A stretch of DNA of 64,000 bases from Umezawaea tangerina. Its GTDB lineage: Bacteria; Actinomycetota; Actinomycetes; Mycobacteriales; Pseudonocardiaceae. The notes beneath the pieces are model-generated. The model was not told the DNA's origin. It saw only the letters and a list, made by a program, of their open reading frames with translations, and ran no database searches. Every line of letters begins with the position of its first letter. The stretch's first letter is position 1. The stretch covers positions 1-64,000 of the forward strand of contig NZ_PVTF01000008.1 of NCBI RefSeq assembly GCF_003002815.1, read 5' to 3'. Made by a program: the position numbers and the translations under genes. Below, in pieces: positions 25,187 through 35,292 of this stretch.

Positions 25187-27295
25187 GTGGGTAAACTCGC
25201 GCACCCCGACATCTCAAGCAGGCCAACACTTATGCGCAATGCAGGCCAGGGCTCCGATGCTGTCCCACCGTCGTCCGACCACGTCCGGAAGCGGGCGGCG
25301 CTCGCCCGCAAGTGGACCTACCTCCTGAGCGGTCTGGTCGTCGTCCCGCTGACCGGCGACGAGCTGGGGCGCGAGCTCGGTTTCCAGCTCGACGCCCTCT
25401 GCGAGGGGCTGCGCGCCGAGCCGTACGGCCCGGCGGCGCTGGAGGTCGCGGGGGAACGCCTGTGCGGCTTGGGCTACATCGGCGAGCAGGGGCTGCGCTG
25501 CACCATGGAGGTGCTGGGCAAGGGGCTGCTCGCGCTGCCGGAGTTCCAGCCCGTGGAGTCCTCCGCCGAGCGGATCGTGCTCGGGCTCGGCGCGTTCGCC
25601 GTCGGGTTCCTGGCCGCGGACCGCCGTGCGGTGATCGCGCAGCAGGAGAGCATGCAGCTGTCGCTGTTCAAGGCGGTGCGCGACGCGAAGTCGAACCTGC
25701 GCGAGAGCGAGGCGCGCTTCGACGAGGTGGCCACGTCCTCCACCAGCGGCATCATGATCATCGGTCTGGACGGCGAGCTGGTGCGGGCCAACGCCGCGAT
25801 CGGCGACATCCTCGGGTACCTGCCCGCCGAGCTGACCGGCACGACGCTGTTCGACCTGGTGCACCCGGACTCCGCGGACGTCCTGCGCGACGCGATGGAC
25901 AAGCTGCTCGCCGGGACCGAGACCAGGATCAGGCAGTCGCAGCGCCTTCTCCGCAAGAATGGGGAGATAGCGCGGATCTCGCTCACCACGTCGCTGCTGC
26001 GCGGTGCCGACGAGGAGCCGAGCCACCTCGTCATCGTCGTCGAGGACGGCACGGAGCTCATGCTGTTGCAAGGGGAGCTGAAGCGGCAGGTGCTGCACGA
26101 CGTGCTGACCGGCCTGCCGAACCGGCAGTACTTCAGCACCCACTTGGAAAGCGCGCTGCGGCGCGCCGACCCCGCCCGCGGCGTGACGCTGTTCCACCTC
26201 GACCTCGACGCGTTCGGCATGGTGTGCAACAGCCTCGGCAGGCGCGTGGGCGACCGGCTGCTGGTGCACGTCGCCCAGCGGCTCAAGGAGGTCATGGCCG
26301 ACGAGCGGTCCATGGTCGCCCGGTTCGACGGCGACGAGTTCGGCATCCTGGTGGAGAACACCGCCACCACACCGGACGTCGCGACCATCGTGTCGAACAT
26401 CAACGCCGACCTGGCCGAACCGACCTTTGTGGACGGTCACGGCCTCGCGGTGTCGGTGAGCGTCGGCGTGGTGCACCGCCCGGCGCGCGACCTCGACCCG
26501 ACCGAGCTGCTGCGCGCCGCCGACCTCGCGCTGCGGCGGGCGAAGACCCGGCGCGGCCAGTGGGAGATGTTCCACCCCGACCAGGACGCCCACGACCGCG
26601 AGGCGCAGGCGCTCGCGGTGTCGATGCCGGGTGCCTGGGAGCAGGGCGAGGTCAGCGTGGTCTACCGGCGCGCGGTGCGGCTGTCCGACGGCCGCACGGC
26701 GGGCGTCGAGGCCCTGCTGCGCTGGGACCACCCCGAGCTGGGCGTGCTCGGCCACGACCGGTGCGCGGAGCTGGCCGACCAGACCGGCCTGATCCTGCCC
26801 GTGGGCGAGTGGCTGATCCGCGCCGCGGTCGGGCAGGCGGTGTGGTGGAAGGAGTACCCGCTGGTCGTCTGCCTGACGCCCTACCAGGCCGCCGACGCCG
26901 ACCTGGTCTCCCGCGTGGTCCGCGTGCTCAAGGAGACCGGACTGCGCCCGGATCTGCTGACGATCGGCATGCCCGTCCGGGCCCTCCAGGCGGCCGAGGC
27001 GCTCGACAACTTCCGGGTGCTCGCCGACATGGGCGTCACCACGATGATCGACGAGTTCGGCGGCGGCACGGCCGACCTCGCGCTGCTGGAGGACCTGCCC
27101 GCGAAGTCGGTCCGGCTGGCCCCGTCGCCGTTCGTGGGCGAGCTGACCGCCCTGGTGCACGACACCGCGGCGGTCGTGGTGGTCGACGGCGTCGACACCG
27201 CCGACCGGGAGGCGTCCTGGCGCACCGCGGGCGCCGACCTGGCGATGGGCGACCTGTACGGCGCCCCGTGCCCGCCGGGTGACATCAGCCTGTAA
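25187..27295 (+). CDS. PAS-GGDEF-EAL protein with degenerate EAL domain
   Basis: A 702-residue cytoplasmic protein. In order: N-terminal helical region (1-165), PAS sensor (about 170-290), GGDEF domain (about 300-460) with signature RFDGDEFG (first Gly replaced by Asp) near 380, and EAL domain (about 475-700). GGDEF domains make cyclic di-GMP and EAL domains degrade it. The EAL opening motif EALLRW is kept near 507. But the metal-binding Asn reads Cys (VVCLTP), the ELTE-like Glu is absent (LTIGMP), DDFG is DEFG, the KxD lysine is lost (VRLAP) and the final EGVE and Q motifs read DGVD and M. No RxxD inhibitory site precedes the GGDEF signature. Phosphodiesterase activity is therefore unlikely; cyclase activity is possible. 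A start at 25232 (ATG) is an alternative. Confidence 0.9.
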   Translation: MGKLAHPDISSRPTLMRNAGQGSDAVPPSSDHVRKRAALARKWTYLLSGLVVVPLTGDELGRELGFQLDALCEGLRAEPYGPAALEVAGERLCGLGYIGEQGLRCTMEVLGKGLLALPEFQPVESSAERIVLGLGAFAVGFLAADRRAVIAQQESMQLSLFKAVRDAKSNLRESEARFDEVATSSTSGIMIIGLDGELVRANAAIGDILGYLPAELTGTTLFDLVHPDSADVLRDAMDKLLAGTETRIRQSQRLLRKNGEIARISLTTSLLRGADEEPSHLVIVVEDGTELMLLQGELKRQVLHDVLTGLPNRQYFSTHLESALRRADPARGVTLFHLDLDAFGMVCNSLGRRVGDRLLVHVAQRLKEVMADERSMVARFDGDEFGILVENTATTPDVATIVSNINADLAEPTFVDGHGLAVSVSVGVVHRPARDLDPTELLRAADLALRRAKTRRGQWEMFHPDQDAHDREAQALAVSMPGAWEQGEVSVVYRRAVRLSDGRTAGVEALLRWDHPELGVLGHDRCAELADQTGLILPVGEWLIRAAVGQAVWWKEYPLVVCLTPYQAADADLVSRVVRVLKETGLRPDLLTIGMPVRALQAAEALDNFRVLADMGVTTMIDEFGGGTADLALLEDLPAKSVRLAPSPFVGELTALVHDTAAVVVVDGVDTADREASWRTAGADLAMGDLYGAPCPPGDISL

Positions 27296-27554
27296 CGAAC
27301 CGGCCACACCGGCCCACGGCGCGTGGTCGGTCTTGTCGTTCCCACCCGGCCGTCCCACCCTGGTCCCACGAGGTGCTCCGGGCGCGGTCAGGGGCTTTTC
27401 CGGCCGTCCGGGAGCAGGGCTGGTTCGTCATGTCCGGTATGTCCGAGCAAGACAAATTGATGTGCAGTGCTGTTGTCCTCTGTTGAAACATGTTAGTAAT
27501 CGAGGAAGTTTGTGAGGTGTCTCACGCCCTGCGCCGCCAGGAAGGGAACGCTCC

Positions 27555-30500
27555 ATGCCTAGACCACCCCTGCGACCACTCGTCGCGGTCCTCCTGATGA
27601 TCCTCTCCGTGCTCGCGATACCCACGGGGGTGGCCTCCGCCGCACCGGAGGACACGGCGGTAGTGCACGGTCTGAAGGGCGAGTACTACCGGATGTCCGC
27701 GCCGGGCGCCCGCGACTTCGCCCAGCTCGGCGGGGTGCTGCTCGACCCGAACTTCGACCTGCCGGGGCTGGTGGGGACGTTCGAGTCCCTCACCGGGCAG
27801 ACGGAGCACACCACCGCGCGCTGGACGGGCAAGATCACCGCCCCCGCGACCGGCGACTACACGTTCTCGCTCATCGGTGACAACGGGTTCCGCTTCTTCA
27901 TCGACGACCAGCCGGTGATCGACCACTGGGTCGGCGACTGGGACGTCGAGCAGAACAGCCAGCCGGTGCACCTGGTGGCCGGTGAGGCCCACAACCTGCG
28001 CATGGAGATGTTCCAGGACGTCGGCGGCGCGAACCTCTTCCTCCGCTGGGCCGCTCCCGGCCTGGCCAAGCAGATCGTGCCCGAGTCGGCGTTCACCCCG
28101 CCGGACGGCTTCCAGGTCTACCCCGTCGACTTCACCCTCGCCGCGGACGGCCTGAAGCTCACCGCGGACTTCGAGAAGAACGTCACCAGCCTGGGCCAGC
28201 TGGCCTCGCACCTCGTCGTCGAGGCCGACACCACCCCGATGCCGATCAAGTCGGTCAAGCTCGCGGGTGACAAGTCGCAGGTCGTGGTGACCCTCTCCCA
28301 GCCCGTGCAGAAGGGGCAGCGCGTCCGGGTCAACTACGACGGCACCGGCGGCCTCGTCGTCGGCGGCGAGACCGTGCCGCAGATCGTCCGCAGCGCCACG
28401 AACAACTCGACGCACCGCCTGACCACCAAGTGGGGCGACGACCTCGACCGCGAGCACCCGCTCCCGGAGTACCCCCGGCCGCAGCAGACCCGCAAGGACT
28501 GGGTCAACCTGAACGGGCCGTGGGAGTTCGCGGGCGCCGCCGCCGGTGAGCAGCCGGTGTTCGGCAAGACCCTCGCCGAGAAGGTCACCGTGCCGTTCCC
28601 GATCGAGTCCCAGCTCTCCGGGCTCGAGCGCCACGAGGACCACATGTTCTACCGCAAGCTCGTCTCGGTGCCGCGCGACTGGCGCATCGGCTCCGGGCAG
28701 CGGCTGAAGCTCAACTTCGGCGCCGTCGACAACCACGCCCGCGTGTACGTCAACGGCAAGCTGGTCGCCGACCACACCGGTGGCTACACGGCGTTCACCG
28801 CCGACATCACCGACGCCCTCAAGGGCAGCGGCAAGCAGGAGATCGTCGTCGCGGTGACCGACACGACCGGCCCCGACCAGCCGATCGGCAAGCAGTCCAC
28901 CAACCCCCAGGGCATCGTCTACACGCCGACCTCCGGCATCTGGCAGACCGTGTGGCTGGAGCCCGTGCCCGACGCGGCCATCGACGACGTCGTCACCACG
29001 CCGGACCTGTCGACCAGCTCGCTCACCGTGCAGGTGCGCTCGGCCAAGGCGTCGGCCTCGGCGAAGGTGACCGCGACCGCCCGCGACAAGAAGGGCAAGA
29101 AGGTCGGCAGCGTGACCGGTGCCGCGGGTGCCGCGCTCACGCTGAAGATCGACAAGCCGCACCTGTGGAGCCCGGACGACCCGTACCTCTACGACCTCGA
29201 GGTGACGCTGGAGCAGGGCCGGTCCAAGGACACCGTCGGCAGCTACTTCGGCATGCGCTCGATCAAGGTCGAGAACGTGGGCGGCTACCCGAAGCTCGTG
29301 CTCAACGGCTCGCCGATCTTCTCGCTGGCCACGCTGGACCAGGGCTTCTTCCCCGACGGGCTCTACACGGCGCCGAGCGACGAGGCGCTGCGCTGGGACC
29401 TGGAGGAGACCAAGAAGCTCGGTTTCAACGCCGTCCGCAAGCACATCAAGGTCGAGCCCGCCCGCTGGTACCACCACGCGGACGAGCTGGGTCTGCTGGT
29501 GTGGCAGGACTTCGTGTCCGGTGACCTGCGGACCAAGGCCGGCCAGGACCAGTTCGTCGAGGAGGGTCGGCGCGAGGTCGAGCAGCTGCACAACTCGCCG
29601 TCGATCATCGGCTGGATCGTGTTCAACGAGGGCTGGGGCGAGTGGGACCGCACGGCGACCGGCCAGCTGGCCGAAGCCGTCAAGGCCTCCGACCCGAGCC
29701 GGATCGTCAACGCGCACAGCGGCGTGAACTGCTGCTCGTCCAAGGGCGACTCGGGCAAGGGCGAGGTGATCGACCACCACGACTACAACAACAACGACCC
29801 CGCGTTCCCGGACGCGACCCGCGTGGCCATGGACGGCGAGCACGGCGGCTTCACGCTGCGCACCCCGGGGCACATGTGGCCCGGCCCGCCGGCCGCGATC
29901 TACAGCGGTGTGAAGGACAAGGCGGCGCTGACCGCCAAGTACGTCGACAACACGCAGACCTTCTACCTGGAGGCCGCGCGCGCGGAGCTGTCCGGATCGG
30001 TCTACACCCAGATCACCGACCTGGAGACCGAGCTCAACGGGCTGTGGACCTACGACCGGCGGGAGATCAAGGTCGACCCGAAGCCGGTGCGCGAGGTCAA
30101 CCAGAAGGTCATCAAGGCGGGGTCCCAGGCGGGCAAGCCCGTCACGTACCCCGGCCGCGGCACCTGGGCCCTCGACGAGGGCAAGGGCACCGCGTCGCGC
30201 GACCGCAGCGGCGGTCGCAGCGACCTGGCGCTCAAGGGCGACACCAAGTGGGTCCCCGGTCAGAGCGGGTCGGCGCTGTCGTTCGACGGCGACGGCGACT
30301 ACGCCGAGACGGCGGGGCCGGTCCTCGACACCACGAAGGACTACTCCGTCTCCGCGTGGGTGACGCTGGACAAGCTGCCCGGCAACTACGCCACCGCGGT
30401 CAGCCAGGACGGCCGCCAGGCGGAGAACCCGTTCTACCTCCAGTACGGGCAGGGCGCGTTCGCCTTCAGCACCCCCGGTGGCAACCGGGCCAGGCTGGTC

Positions 30501-30770
30501 GTCGCACCCGAGCTCAACCGCTGGTACCAGCTGGTCGGCGTCCGCGACCACACCAGCGGTGAGGTCCGGCTGTTCCTCGACGGCCAGCGCGTGGGCACCG
30601 CGCCCGCGGGCCCGGACGCCACCAGCACCGGTCCGCTGGCCGTGGGGCGCGCGAAGTACGCGGGCAACAAGGTCGACTTCTGGTCCGGCGCGGTCGACAC
30701 GGTCCACGCGTACAGCCGTGCGCTGACCGACCAGGAGGTGGCTGCGCTCTACACGTCCGAGAAGCGCTGA
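27555..30770 (+). CDS. Secreted multidomain glycoside hydrolase family 2 protein
   Basis: A 1071-residue exported enzyme. Signal peptide 1-29 (hydrophobic core LVAVLLMILSVLAI, cleavage after ASA), PA14 carbohydrate-binding domain about 38-180 (GDYTFSLIGDNGFRFFIDD), a SwmB-like beta domain to about 285, GH2 sugar-binding and Ig-like domains about 300-570, TIM barrel about 575-850, and a LamG lectin domain about 870-1068. The general acid/base is the Glu in FNEGWGEW (about 692) and the probable nucleophile the Glu in MDGEHGGF (about 760). GH2 members act as beta-galactosidases, beta-mannosidases or beta-glucuronidases; the specificity is not readable. Upstream at about 27489 lies AACATGTT, a palindrome that could be an operator. 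GGAAGGG precedes the ATG. Confidence 0.92.
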   Translation: MPRPPLRPLVAVLLMILSVLAIPTGVASAAPEDTAVVHGLKGEYYRMSAPGARDFAQLGGVLLDPNFDLPGLVGTFESLTGQTEHTTARWTGKITAPATGDYTFSLIGDNGFRFFIDDQPVIDHWVGDWDVEQNSQPVHLVAGEAHNLRMEMFQDVGGANLFLRWAAPGLAKQIVPESAFTPPDGFQVYPVDFTLAADGLKLTADFEKNVTSLGQLASHLVVEADTTPMPIKSVKLAGDKSQVVVTLSQPVQKGQRVRVNYDGTGGLVVGGETVPQIVRSATNNSTHRLTTKWGDDLDREHPLPEYPRPQQTRKDWVNLNGPWEFAGAAAGEQPVFGKTLAEKVTVPFPIESQLSGLERHEDHMFYRKLVSVPRDWRIGSGQRLKLNFGAVDNHARVYVNGKLVADHTGGYTAFTADITDALKGSGKQEIVVAVTDTTGPDQPIGKQSTNPQGIVYTPTSGIWQTVWLEPVPDAAIDDVVTTPDLSTSSLTVQVRSAKASASAKVTATARDKKGKKVGSVTGAAGAALTLKIDKPHLWSPDDPYLYDLEVTLEQGRSKDTVGSYFGMRSIKVENVGGYPKLVLNGSPIFSLATLDQGFFPDGLYTAPSDEALRWDLEETKKLGFNAVRKHIKVEPARWYHHADELGLLVWQDFVSGDLRTKAGQDQFVEEGRREVEQLHNSPSIIGWIVFNEGWGEWDRTATGQLAEAVKASDPSRIVNAHSGVNCCSSKGDSGKGEVIDHHDYNNNDPAFPDATRVAMDGEHGGFTLRTPGHMWPGPPAAIYSGVKDKAALTAKYVDNTQTFYLEAARAELSGSVYTQITDLETELNGLWTYDRREIKVDPKPVREVNQKVIKAGSQAGKPVTYPGRGTWALDEGKGTASRDRSGGRSDLALKGDTKWVPGQSGSALSFDGDGDYAETAGPVLDTTKDYSVSAWVTLDKLPGNYATAVSQDGRQAENPFYLQYGQGAFAFSTPGGNRARLVVAPELNRWYQLVGVRDHTSGEVRLFLDGQRVGTAPAGPDATSTGPLAVGRAKYAGNKVDFWSGAVDTVHAYSRALTDQEVAALYTSEKR

Positions 30771-30784
30771 GGTAGTCGTGCACG

Positions 30785-30822
30785 GGGCCGGGGCGGTGGG
30801 TGGGCGACCACCGCCCCGGCCC
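30785..30822 (+). terminator. Hairpin terminator after the GH2 gene
   Basis: Perfect 15-bp inverted repeat (GGGCCGGGGCGGTGG at 30785-30799 with 30808-30822), 14 bp past the GH2 stop. Confidence 0.75.
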
Positions 30823-30846
30823 TTCGCCGTGCACCCCTCGACGCGC

Positions 30847-30879
30847 AGCGCCCGCCGGTCGTGACGACCGGCGGGCGCT
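30847..30879 (-). terminator. Hairpin terminator after the GH114 gene
   Basis: Perfect 15-bp inverted repeat (arms 30847-30861 and 30865-30879, core GCGCCCGCCGGTCG) with a 3-base loop, just downstream of the GH114 stop on the minus strand. Confidence 0.75.
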
Positions 30880-30907
30880 GGGAAAGGGGGCAGGGGGTTT
30901 CGGGTTC

Positions 30908-31774
30908 CTAGCAGTGGTCGTAGCGGTAGGCGCCGTTGTTCGGGCCGACGAGCTGGCGGTCGCGCAGGGTCGTGGTGGCCGGGCGGTCGGAGCTGCGGCA
31001 GACCGTGGAGAACGGGCCCTTGGGCAGGTTGTCGGTGTACTCGACGTCCATCACCAGCGCGCCGTAGACGTCGCTGTAGTCGCCGCACTCCTCGTAGGCG
31101 AAGCACTCCTCGGCGAACGCGAAGTCGAAGCCGACCTCGTTGCGGGCGCGCCGGCTGACCTCGGCGGAGTTCTTCTGGCCGATGGCCAGGCCCAGGGCGT
31201 GGGCCCGCTGCTGGAGCAGCTTGGCGTAGGCGAGGTTGTGGTCGACCGTCAGCTTGCCCTTCGAGCGGCTGTACGAGTCGAGGTTGTCGATCTCGAGGCC
31301 CTTGAAGCCGCGCTGCGAGCAGCGCGTGATGGCCTCGTCCGCGATCGCGGCGAGCCTGGTCCGCTTGGCCGCCGTCGACGTGTCCAGGATGAACTCGTCC
31401 GGCCACTCGGGGTCGATGATCGGCTTGCCGTTGGAGCCCGTGACGAGCAGGTCCTTGCGCTGGTTCAGCCAGAGGTCGTGCTCCTCGGGCTGGGTCTGGA
31501 AGCCGTTCACGTAGCAGATGTTGTAGATGCCGGGCGCCGGGGTCGCGGTGCTGTCGCGCGTCACGAGGGTGACCCCCGCCGGGGGCGTGTAGGCGGCGCC
31601 GAGCTGGTAGTCCAGGACCGCGGGCACGGGCGGCAGCTGGACGGCCGCCGCCGCGATCCCGGAGTCGGCGACCAACGGCTGGGGCGCGGCCTGCGCGGAG
31701 GCCCCGGTGGTGCAGAGCGCCACGACGAGGCTGGTCACCGCTGCTTTTCCGAGCACTGAGGTGAGGGGTGCCAT
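30908..31774 (-). CDS. Secreted endo-alpha-1,4-polygalactosaminidase family protein (GH114)
   Basis: A 288-residue exported protein. Signal peptide 1-30 (cleavage near ASAQA). The rest matches the GH114/TM1410-like barrel: VLDYQLGAAYTPPAGVTLVTRDS, YNICYVNGFQTQPEE, IIDPEWPDEFILDTS, GFKGLEIDNLDSYSRS, IGQKNSAEVSR and AFAEECFAYEECGDYS. Founding members cut alpha-1,4-linked galactosamine polymers such as fungal galactosaminogalactan or Pel-like polysaccharide. Acidic residues in LEIDNLD and AEEC are the likely catalytic pair. It is divergent from an ABC sugar importer with a 316-bp control region and begins the amino-sugar locus. GGAG lies about 12 bases upstream of the ATG. Confidence 0.9.
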   Translation of the reverse strand: MAPLTSVLGKAAVTSLVVALCTTGASAQAAPQPLVADSGIAAAAVQLPPVPAVLDYQLGAAYTPPAGVTLVTRDSTATPAPGIYNICYVNGFQTQPEEHDLWLNQRKDLLVTGSNGKPIIDPEWPDEFILDTSTAAKRTRLAAIADEAITRCSQRGFKGLEIDNLDSYSRSKGKLTVDHNLAYAKLLQQRAHALGLAIGQKNSAEVSRRARNEVGFDFAFAEECFAYEECGDYSDVYGALVMDVEYTDNLPKGPFSTVCRSSDRPATTTLRDRQLVGPNNGAYRYDHC

Positions 31775-32090
31775 AGACGTACGAAGCTCCTTAATCGCTC
31801 ATGAAGGTTGATTGCTTGTGATCGATTAAACTACAACGGCGTCACGTTTGGGTAGCCCCCGGTTGCCGGTAGGGGTTGGGTCGACTCTCGTTCGTGGGAC
31901 TACGAAAGGGATACGGAAGTCGGCGAGCCCCGAGGGCGCGAGTGGTTCACGTCCAGATGGGACGGTTTGATCGTTCGGGCACAGGAAGTGAACGATTCTG
32001 AGCTTTTACCAGGGTTCCCTTGCTGATATGAGCGGTTCTGTTCTAGCGTGACCGGCCTCAACCAAAACCAAGCACCACCAGGAGGCCCGG
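31775..32090. promoter_or_regulatory. Divergent control region of the amino-sugar locus
   Basis: 316 bp between the GH114 gene and the importer genes. It holds two AT-rich inverted repeats: TTAATCG/CGATTAA (31791-31797 with 31823-31829) on the GH114 side and ATCGTTC/GAACGAT (31970-31976 with 31990-31996) on the importer side. The decamer ATGAGCGATT is on the minus strand at 31793-31802, close to the ATGAGCGGTT found in the two plus-strand promoters of the locus. These are candidate sites for the DeoR regulator at 39360. Confidence 0.55.
32020..32049 (+). promoter_or_regulatory. Promoter with embedded operator, importer operon
   Basis: TTGCTG (32020), 18-base spacer, TAGCGT (32044-32049). The spacer contains ATGAGCGGTT(C)TG, which recurs in the same position in the promoter of the SIS-domain gene. 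The predicted start of transcription leaves a 35-base leader with AGGAGG before the importer's ATG. Confidence 0.55.
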
Positions 32091-33374
32091 ATGACACAGG
32101 GGAGCGGACTGAGTCGGCGGGCGGCCCTGACCTTGGCGGCCACGCTCGCACTGACCGCGGCCTGTGGTGGCTCTCCCGGAGGCGGGAGCGGTGGCGGCGG
32201 CAAGGTGACGGTGTGGCACGGCTACACCGACAAGGAGGGCGAGGCGCTGAACAAGCTGGCCGCCCGCTGGAACTCCGAGCACCCCGACAACCAGGTCGAG
32301 ATGGTCTTCAACGGCGGCAACGACGGCGTCCTGCAGAAGACGCTGGCCGCGTTCGTCGCGGGCAACCCGCCCGCCGTGTCCTACGAGTTCGGCTCCTCGC
32401 TGTCCGGTCTCGCCGAGCGCCCGCAGACCCAGGACCTGACGTCGACCGTCCGCGACGACAAGGACTTCAAGTGGGACGACCTGTTCGCGGCGGGCCGCGA
32501 GGCGGCCACCGTGGACGGCAAGGTCTACGGCGTCCCCGCGCTCGTGGACAACCTCTCCCTGGTCTACAACAAGAAGCTCTTCGACGAGGCCGGGATCGCC
32601 TACCCGACCGAGACGTGGACGTGGGAGGAGTTCCGCTCCGCCGCGGCGAAGCTGACCGCCGGGAGCGACCGGTTCGGCTGGGCCTACGTCAACGACGGCT
32701 CCGAGGACACGGTCTGGCGCTACCTCGCGCTGCTCTGGCAGGCGGGCGGCGACCTGCTCTCGCCGGACGGCAAGAAGGCCGCGTTCGACTCGGAAGCGGG
32801 CAAGCAGGCCATGCAGCTGCTGCACGACATGGCGGTCGAGGACAAGTCCGTCTACCTCGACACCGGCGACCAGCAGTACGTGAACCTCTTCAACTCCGGC
32901 CGGGTCGGGATGCTCTGGACCGGACCGTGGGACCTCGGCGGCATCAACGAGGACGTGTCCTACGGCGTGCAGTTCCTGCCCGGCAAGGTCACCCACGCCA
33001 CGATCGCGGGCCCCGACACGTTCGTGGTGTTCGGCGACAAGGGGAAGGCCGACGCGTGGCCGTTCCTGAAGTGGCTGCTGTCGCCGGAGATCCACCTGGA
33101 GTTCGCGATGGAGACCGGCCACCTGCCGATCCGCCAGTCCGAGCTGTCGCTGCCCGACTACCCGAAGTTCGAGGAGAAGTTCCCCGGCAACAAGGTGTTC
33201 GTCGAGAACCTGGCGAAGAACGTGACGAAGGCCCGGCCGAACATCTCGCAGTACCCCAAGATCTCCCAGTCGCTGGGCACCGCCGTCCAGTCCGTCCTAC
33301 TGGGACAGGCGCAGCCCGCCGACGCGCTGGCCACCGCCCGCGCCGAGGTCGACGAGATCCTGGCCGGCTCGTGA
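32091..33374 (+). CDS. Sugar ABC transporter substrate-binding lipoprotein
   Basis: A 427-residue extracellular binding protein of the MalE/UgpB-like family 1. The lipoprotein signal ends at lipobox LTAAC (Cys about 25) with a Gly/Ser-rich tether. Mature features are VTVWHGYTDKEGEALNKL, YGVPALVDNLSLVYNKKLFDEAGI and FNSGRVGMLWTGPWDL, typical of oligosaccharide binders. It would capture the amino sugar or oligosaccharide released by the secreted GH114 enzyme. AGGAGG lies 6 bases before the ATG. The stop overlaps the first permease start (GTGA). Confidence 0.94.
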   Translation: MTQGSGLSRRAALTLAATLALTAACGGSPGGGSGGGGKVTVWHGYTDKEGEALNKLAARWNSEHPDNQVEMVFNGGNDGVLQKTLAAFVAGNPPAVSYEFGSSLSGLAERPQTQDLTSTVRDDKDFKWDDLFAAGREAATVDGKVYGVPALVDNLSLVYNKKLFDEAGIAYPTETWTWEEFRSAAAKLTAGSDRFGWAYVNDGSEDTVWRYLALLWQAGGDLLSPDGKKAAFDSEAGKQAMQLLHDMAVEDKSVYLDTGDQQYVNLFNSGRVGMLWTGPWDLGGINEDVSYGVQFLPGKVTHATIAGPDTFVVFGDKGKADAWPFLKWLLSPEIHLEFAMETGHLPIRQSELSLPDYPKFEEKFPGNKVFVENLAKNVTKARPNISQYPKISQSLGTAVQSVLLGQAQPADALATARAEVDEILAGS

Positions 33375-34311
33375 CCGCTGTCCTCGCACCGCCGCCGCGG
33401 GGACCGGTGCGCGAAGGCGGACGGCCGGGGCCCCGGCGGACCCGCACCGCCGACCACCTCGCGGGGTGGGGGTTCGCCGCCCCGGCGATGGTGGTGATCA
33501 GCCTGTTCGGGCTGGTGCCCGTCGTCTGGTCGTTCGTGCTGTCGTTCCAGGAGACCGACCTCACCTCGCCCGGCACGTTCGCGGGCGGCGCCAACTACGC
33601 CAAGCTCGCGCAGGACCCGATGTTCTGGGACGCCGCGCGCCGGACCCTCGTCTACACGGTCCTGTTCGTGCCGATCACGATGGTGCTCGCCCTGCCCATC
33701 GCGGTGCTGCTCAACCAGCGGATCCGCGGCATCACGCTGTACCGCATGGCGGTGTTCGTGCCGCTGGTGACGTCCACGGTCGCCACCGGCATCGTGTTCA
33801 GCTGGCTGGGCAACCCCCAGTTCGGGCTGGTGAACGCCCTGCTCCAGGGGATCGGCCTGCCCAAGCAGGGCTTCTTCCAGGACCCCGGCCAGGCGCTCTA
33901 CGTCGTGGTGGGCATGACGGTCTGGGGCTGGCTGGGCTTCGCGGTGATCATCTTCCTGGCGGCGCTGCAGAACGTGCCGCAGGACCTGATGGAGGCCTCC
34001 GCGCTCGACGGGTGCGGCAGGCTGCAGTCCTTCTGGCACGTGGAGCTGCCGCAAGCGGCGCCCGCGTCCGGCTTCCTGCTGGTGTGGCTCACGATCAACG
34101 GGCTGCAGCTGTTCGACCAGGTCTACGTGACGACCAAGGGCGGTCCGCTGCGGGCGACCACGGTGCTCGTCTACCACCTCTACAACGAGGCCTTCGTCAG
34201 CTTCGACGGCGGCTACGCCGCGGCCATCGGGTGCGTGGTGTTCCTGGTGATCCTGGTGTTCACGGTCGTCCAGCTGCGGTTCAACCGCCGCACGTCCCAC
34301 TTCGAGGTCCG

Positions 34312-34315
<4 letters not shown>
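33371..34315 (+). CDS. Sugar ABC transporter permease (MalF/UgpA type)
   Basis: A 314-residue inner-membrane permease with six membrane segments. The EAA loop that docks the ATPase is LMEASALDGCGRLQSFWHVELP (about residues 204-225). The N-terminus carries a basic cytoplasmic tail. A GTG start overlaps the binding-protein stop, indicating translational coupling. No ATPase is encoded in the operon; in actinobacteria such importers share a multitasking ATPase (MsiK) encoded elsewhere, so its absence is expected rather than a defect. Confidence 0.94.
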
Positions 34316-35145
<830 letters not shown>

Positions 35146-35256
35146 CCACCGGGCCGGGGGAGGGGGAGGAGGTCGGGGCGGGGCAGCGGCCCGTCCCGAC
35201 TTCCGTCCTGTCCCGGTGGGTGTTCGACGGGCAACTTCGTCAAACGCTCAAGCTCA

Positions 35257-35286
35257 TTGCTTGGTTATGAGCGGTTGTGCTAGAAA
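35257..35286 (+). promoter_or_regulatory. Promoter with embedded operator, SIS-gene operon
   Basis: TTGCTT (35257-35262), 18-base spacer, TAGAAA (35281-35286). ATGAGCGGTT(G)TG sits in the spacer as in the importer promoter, here as one arm of GCTCAT-N9-ATGAGC. The start codon at 35293 is only 6 bases past the -10 box, so the transcript is probably leaderless. Confidence 0.55.
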
Positions 35287-35292
35287 ACTCTC

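Noticed and set aside
27489-27496. AACATGTT palindrome before the GH2 gene as a proven LacI-type operator
   Set aside because: A single 8-bp palindrome is too weak on its own and no LacI or ROK regulator lies nearby; mentioned only within the GH2 entry.
27522-31406. A 1294-codon open frame on the minus strand across the GH2 gene
   Set aside because: It is the antisense shadow of a well-supported GH2 protein in GC-rich DNA; its translation is low-complexity Arg/Val/Gly with no domain.
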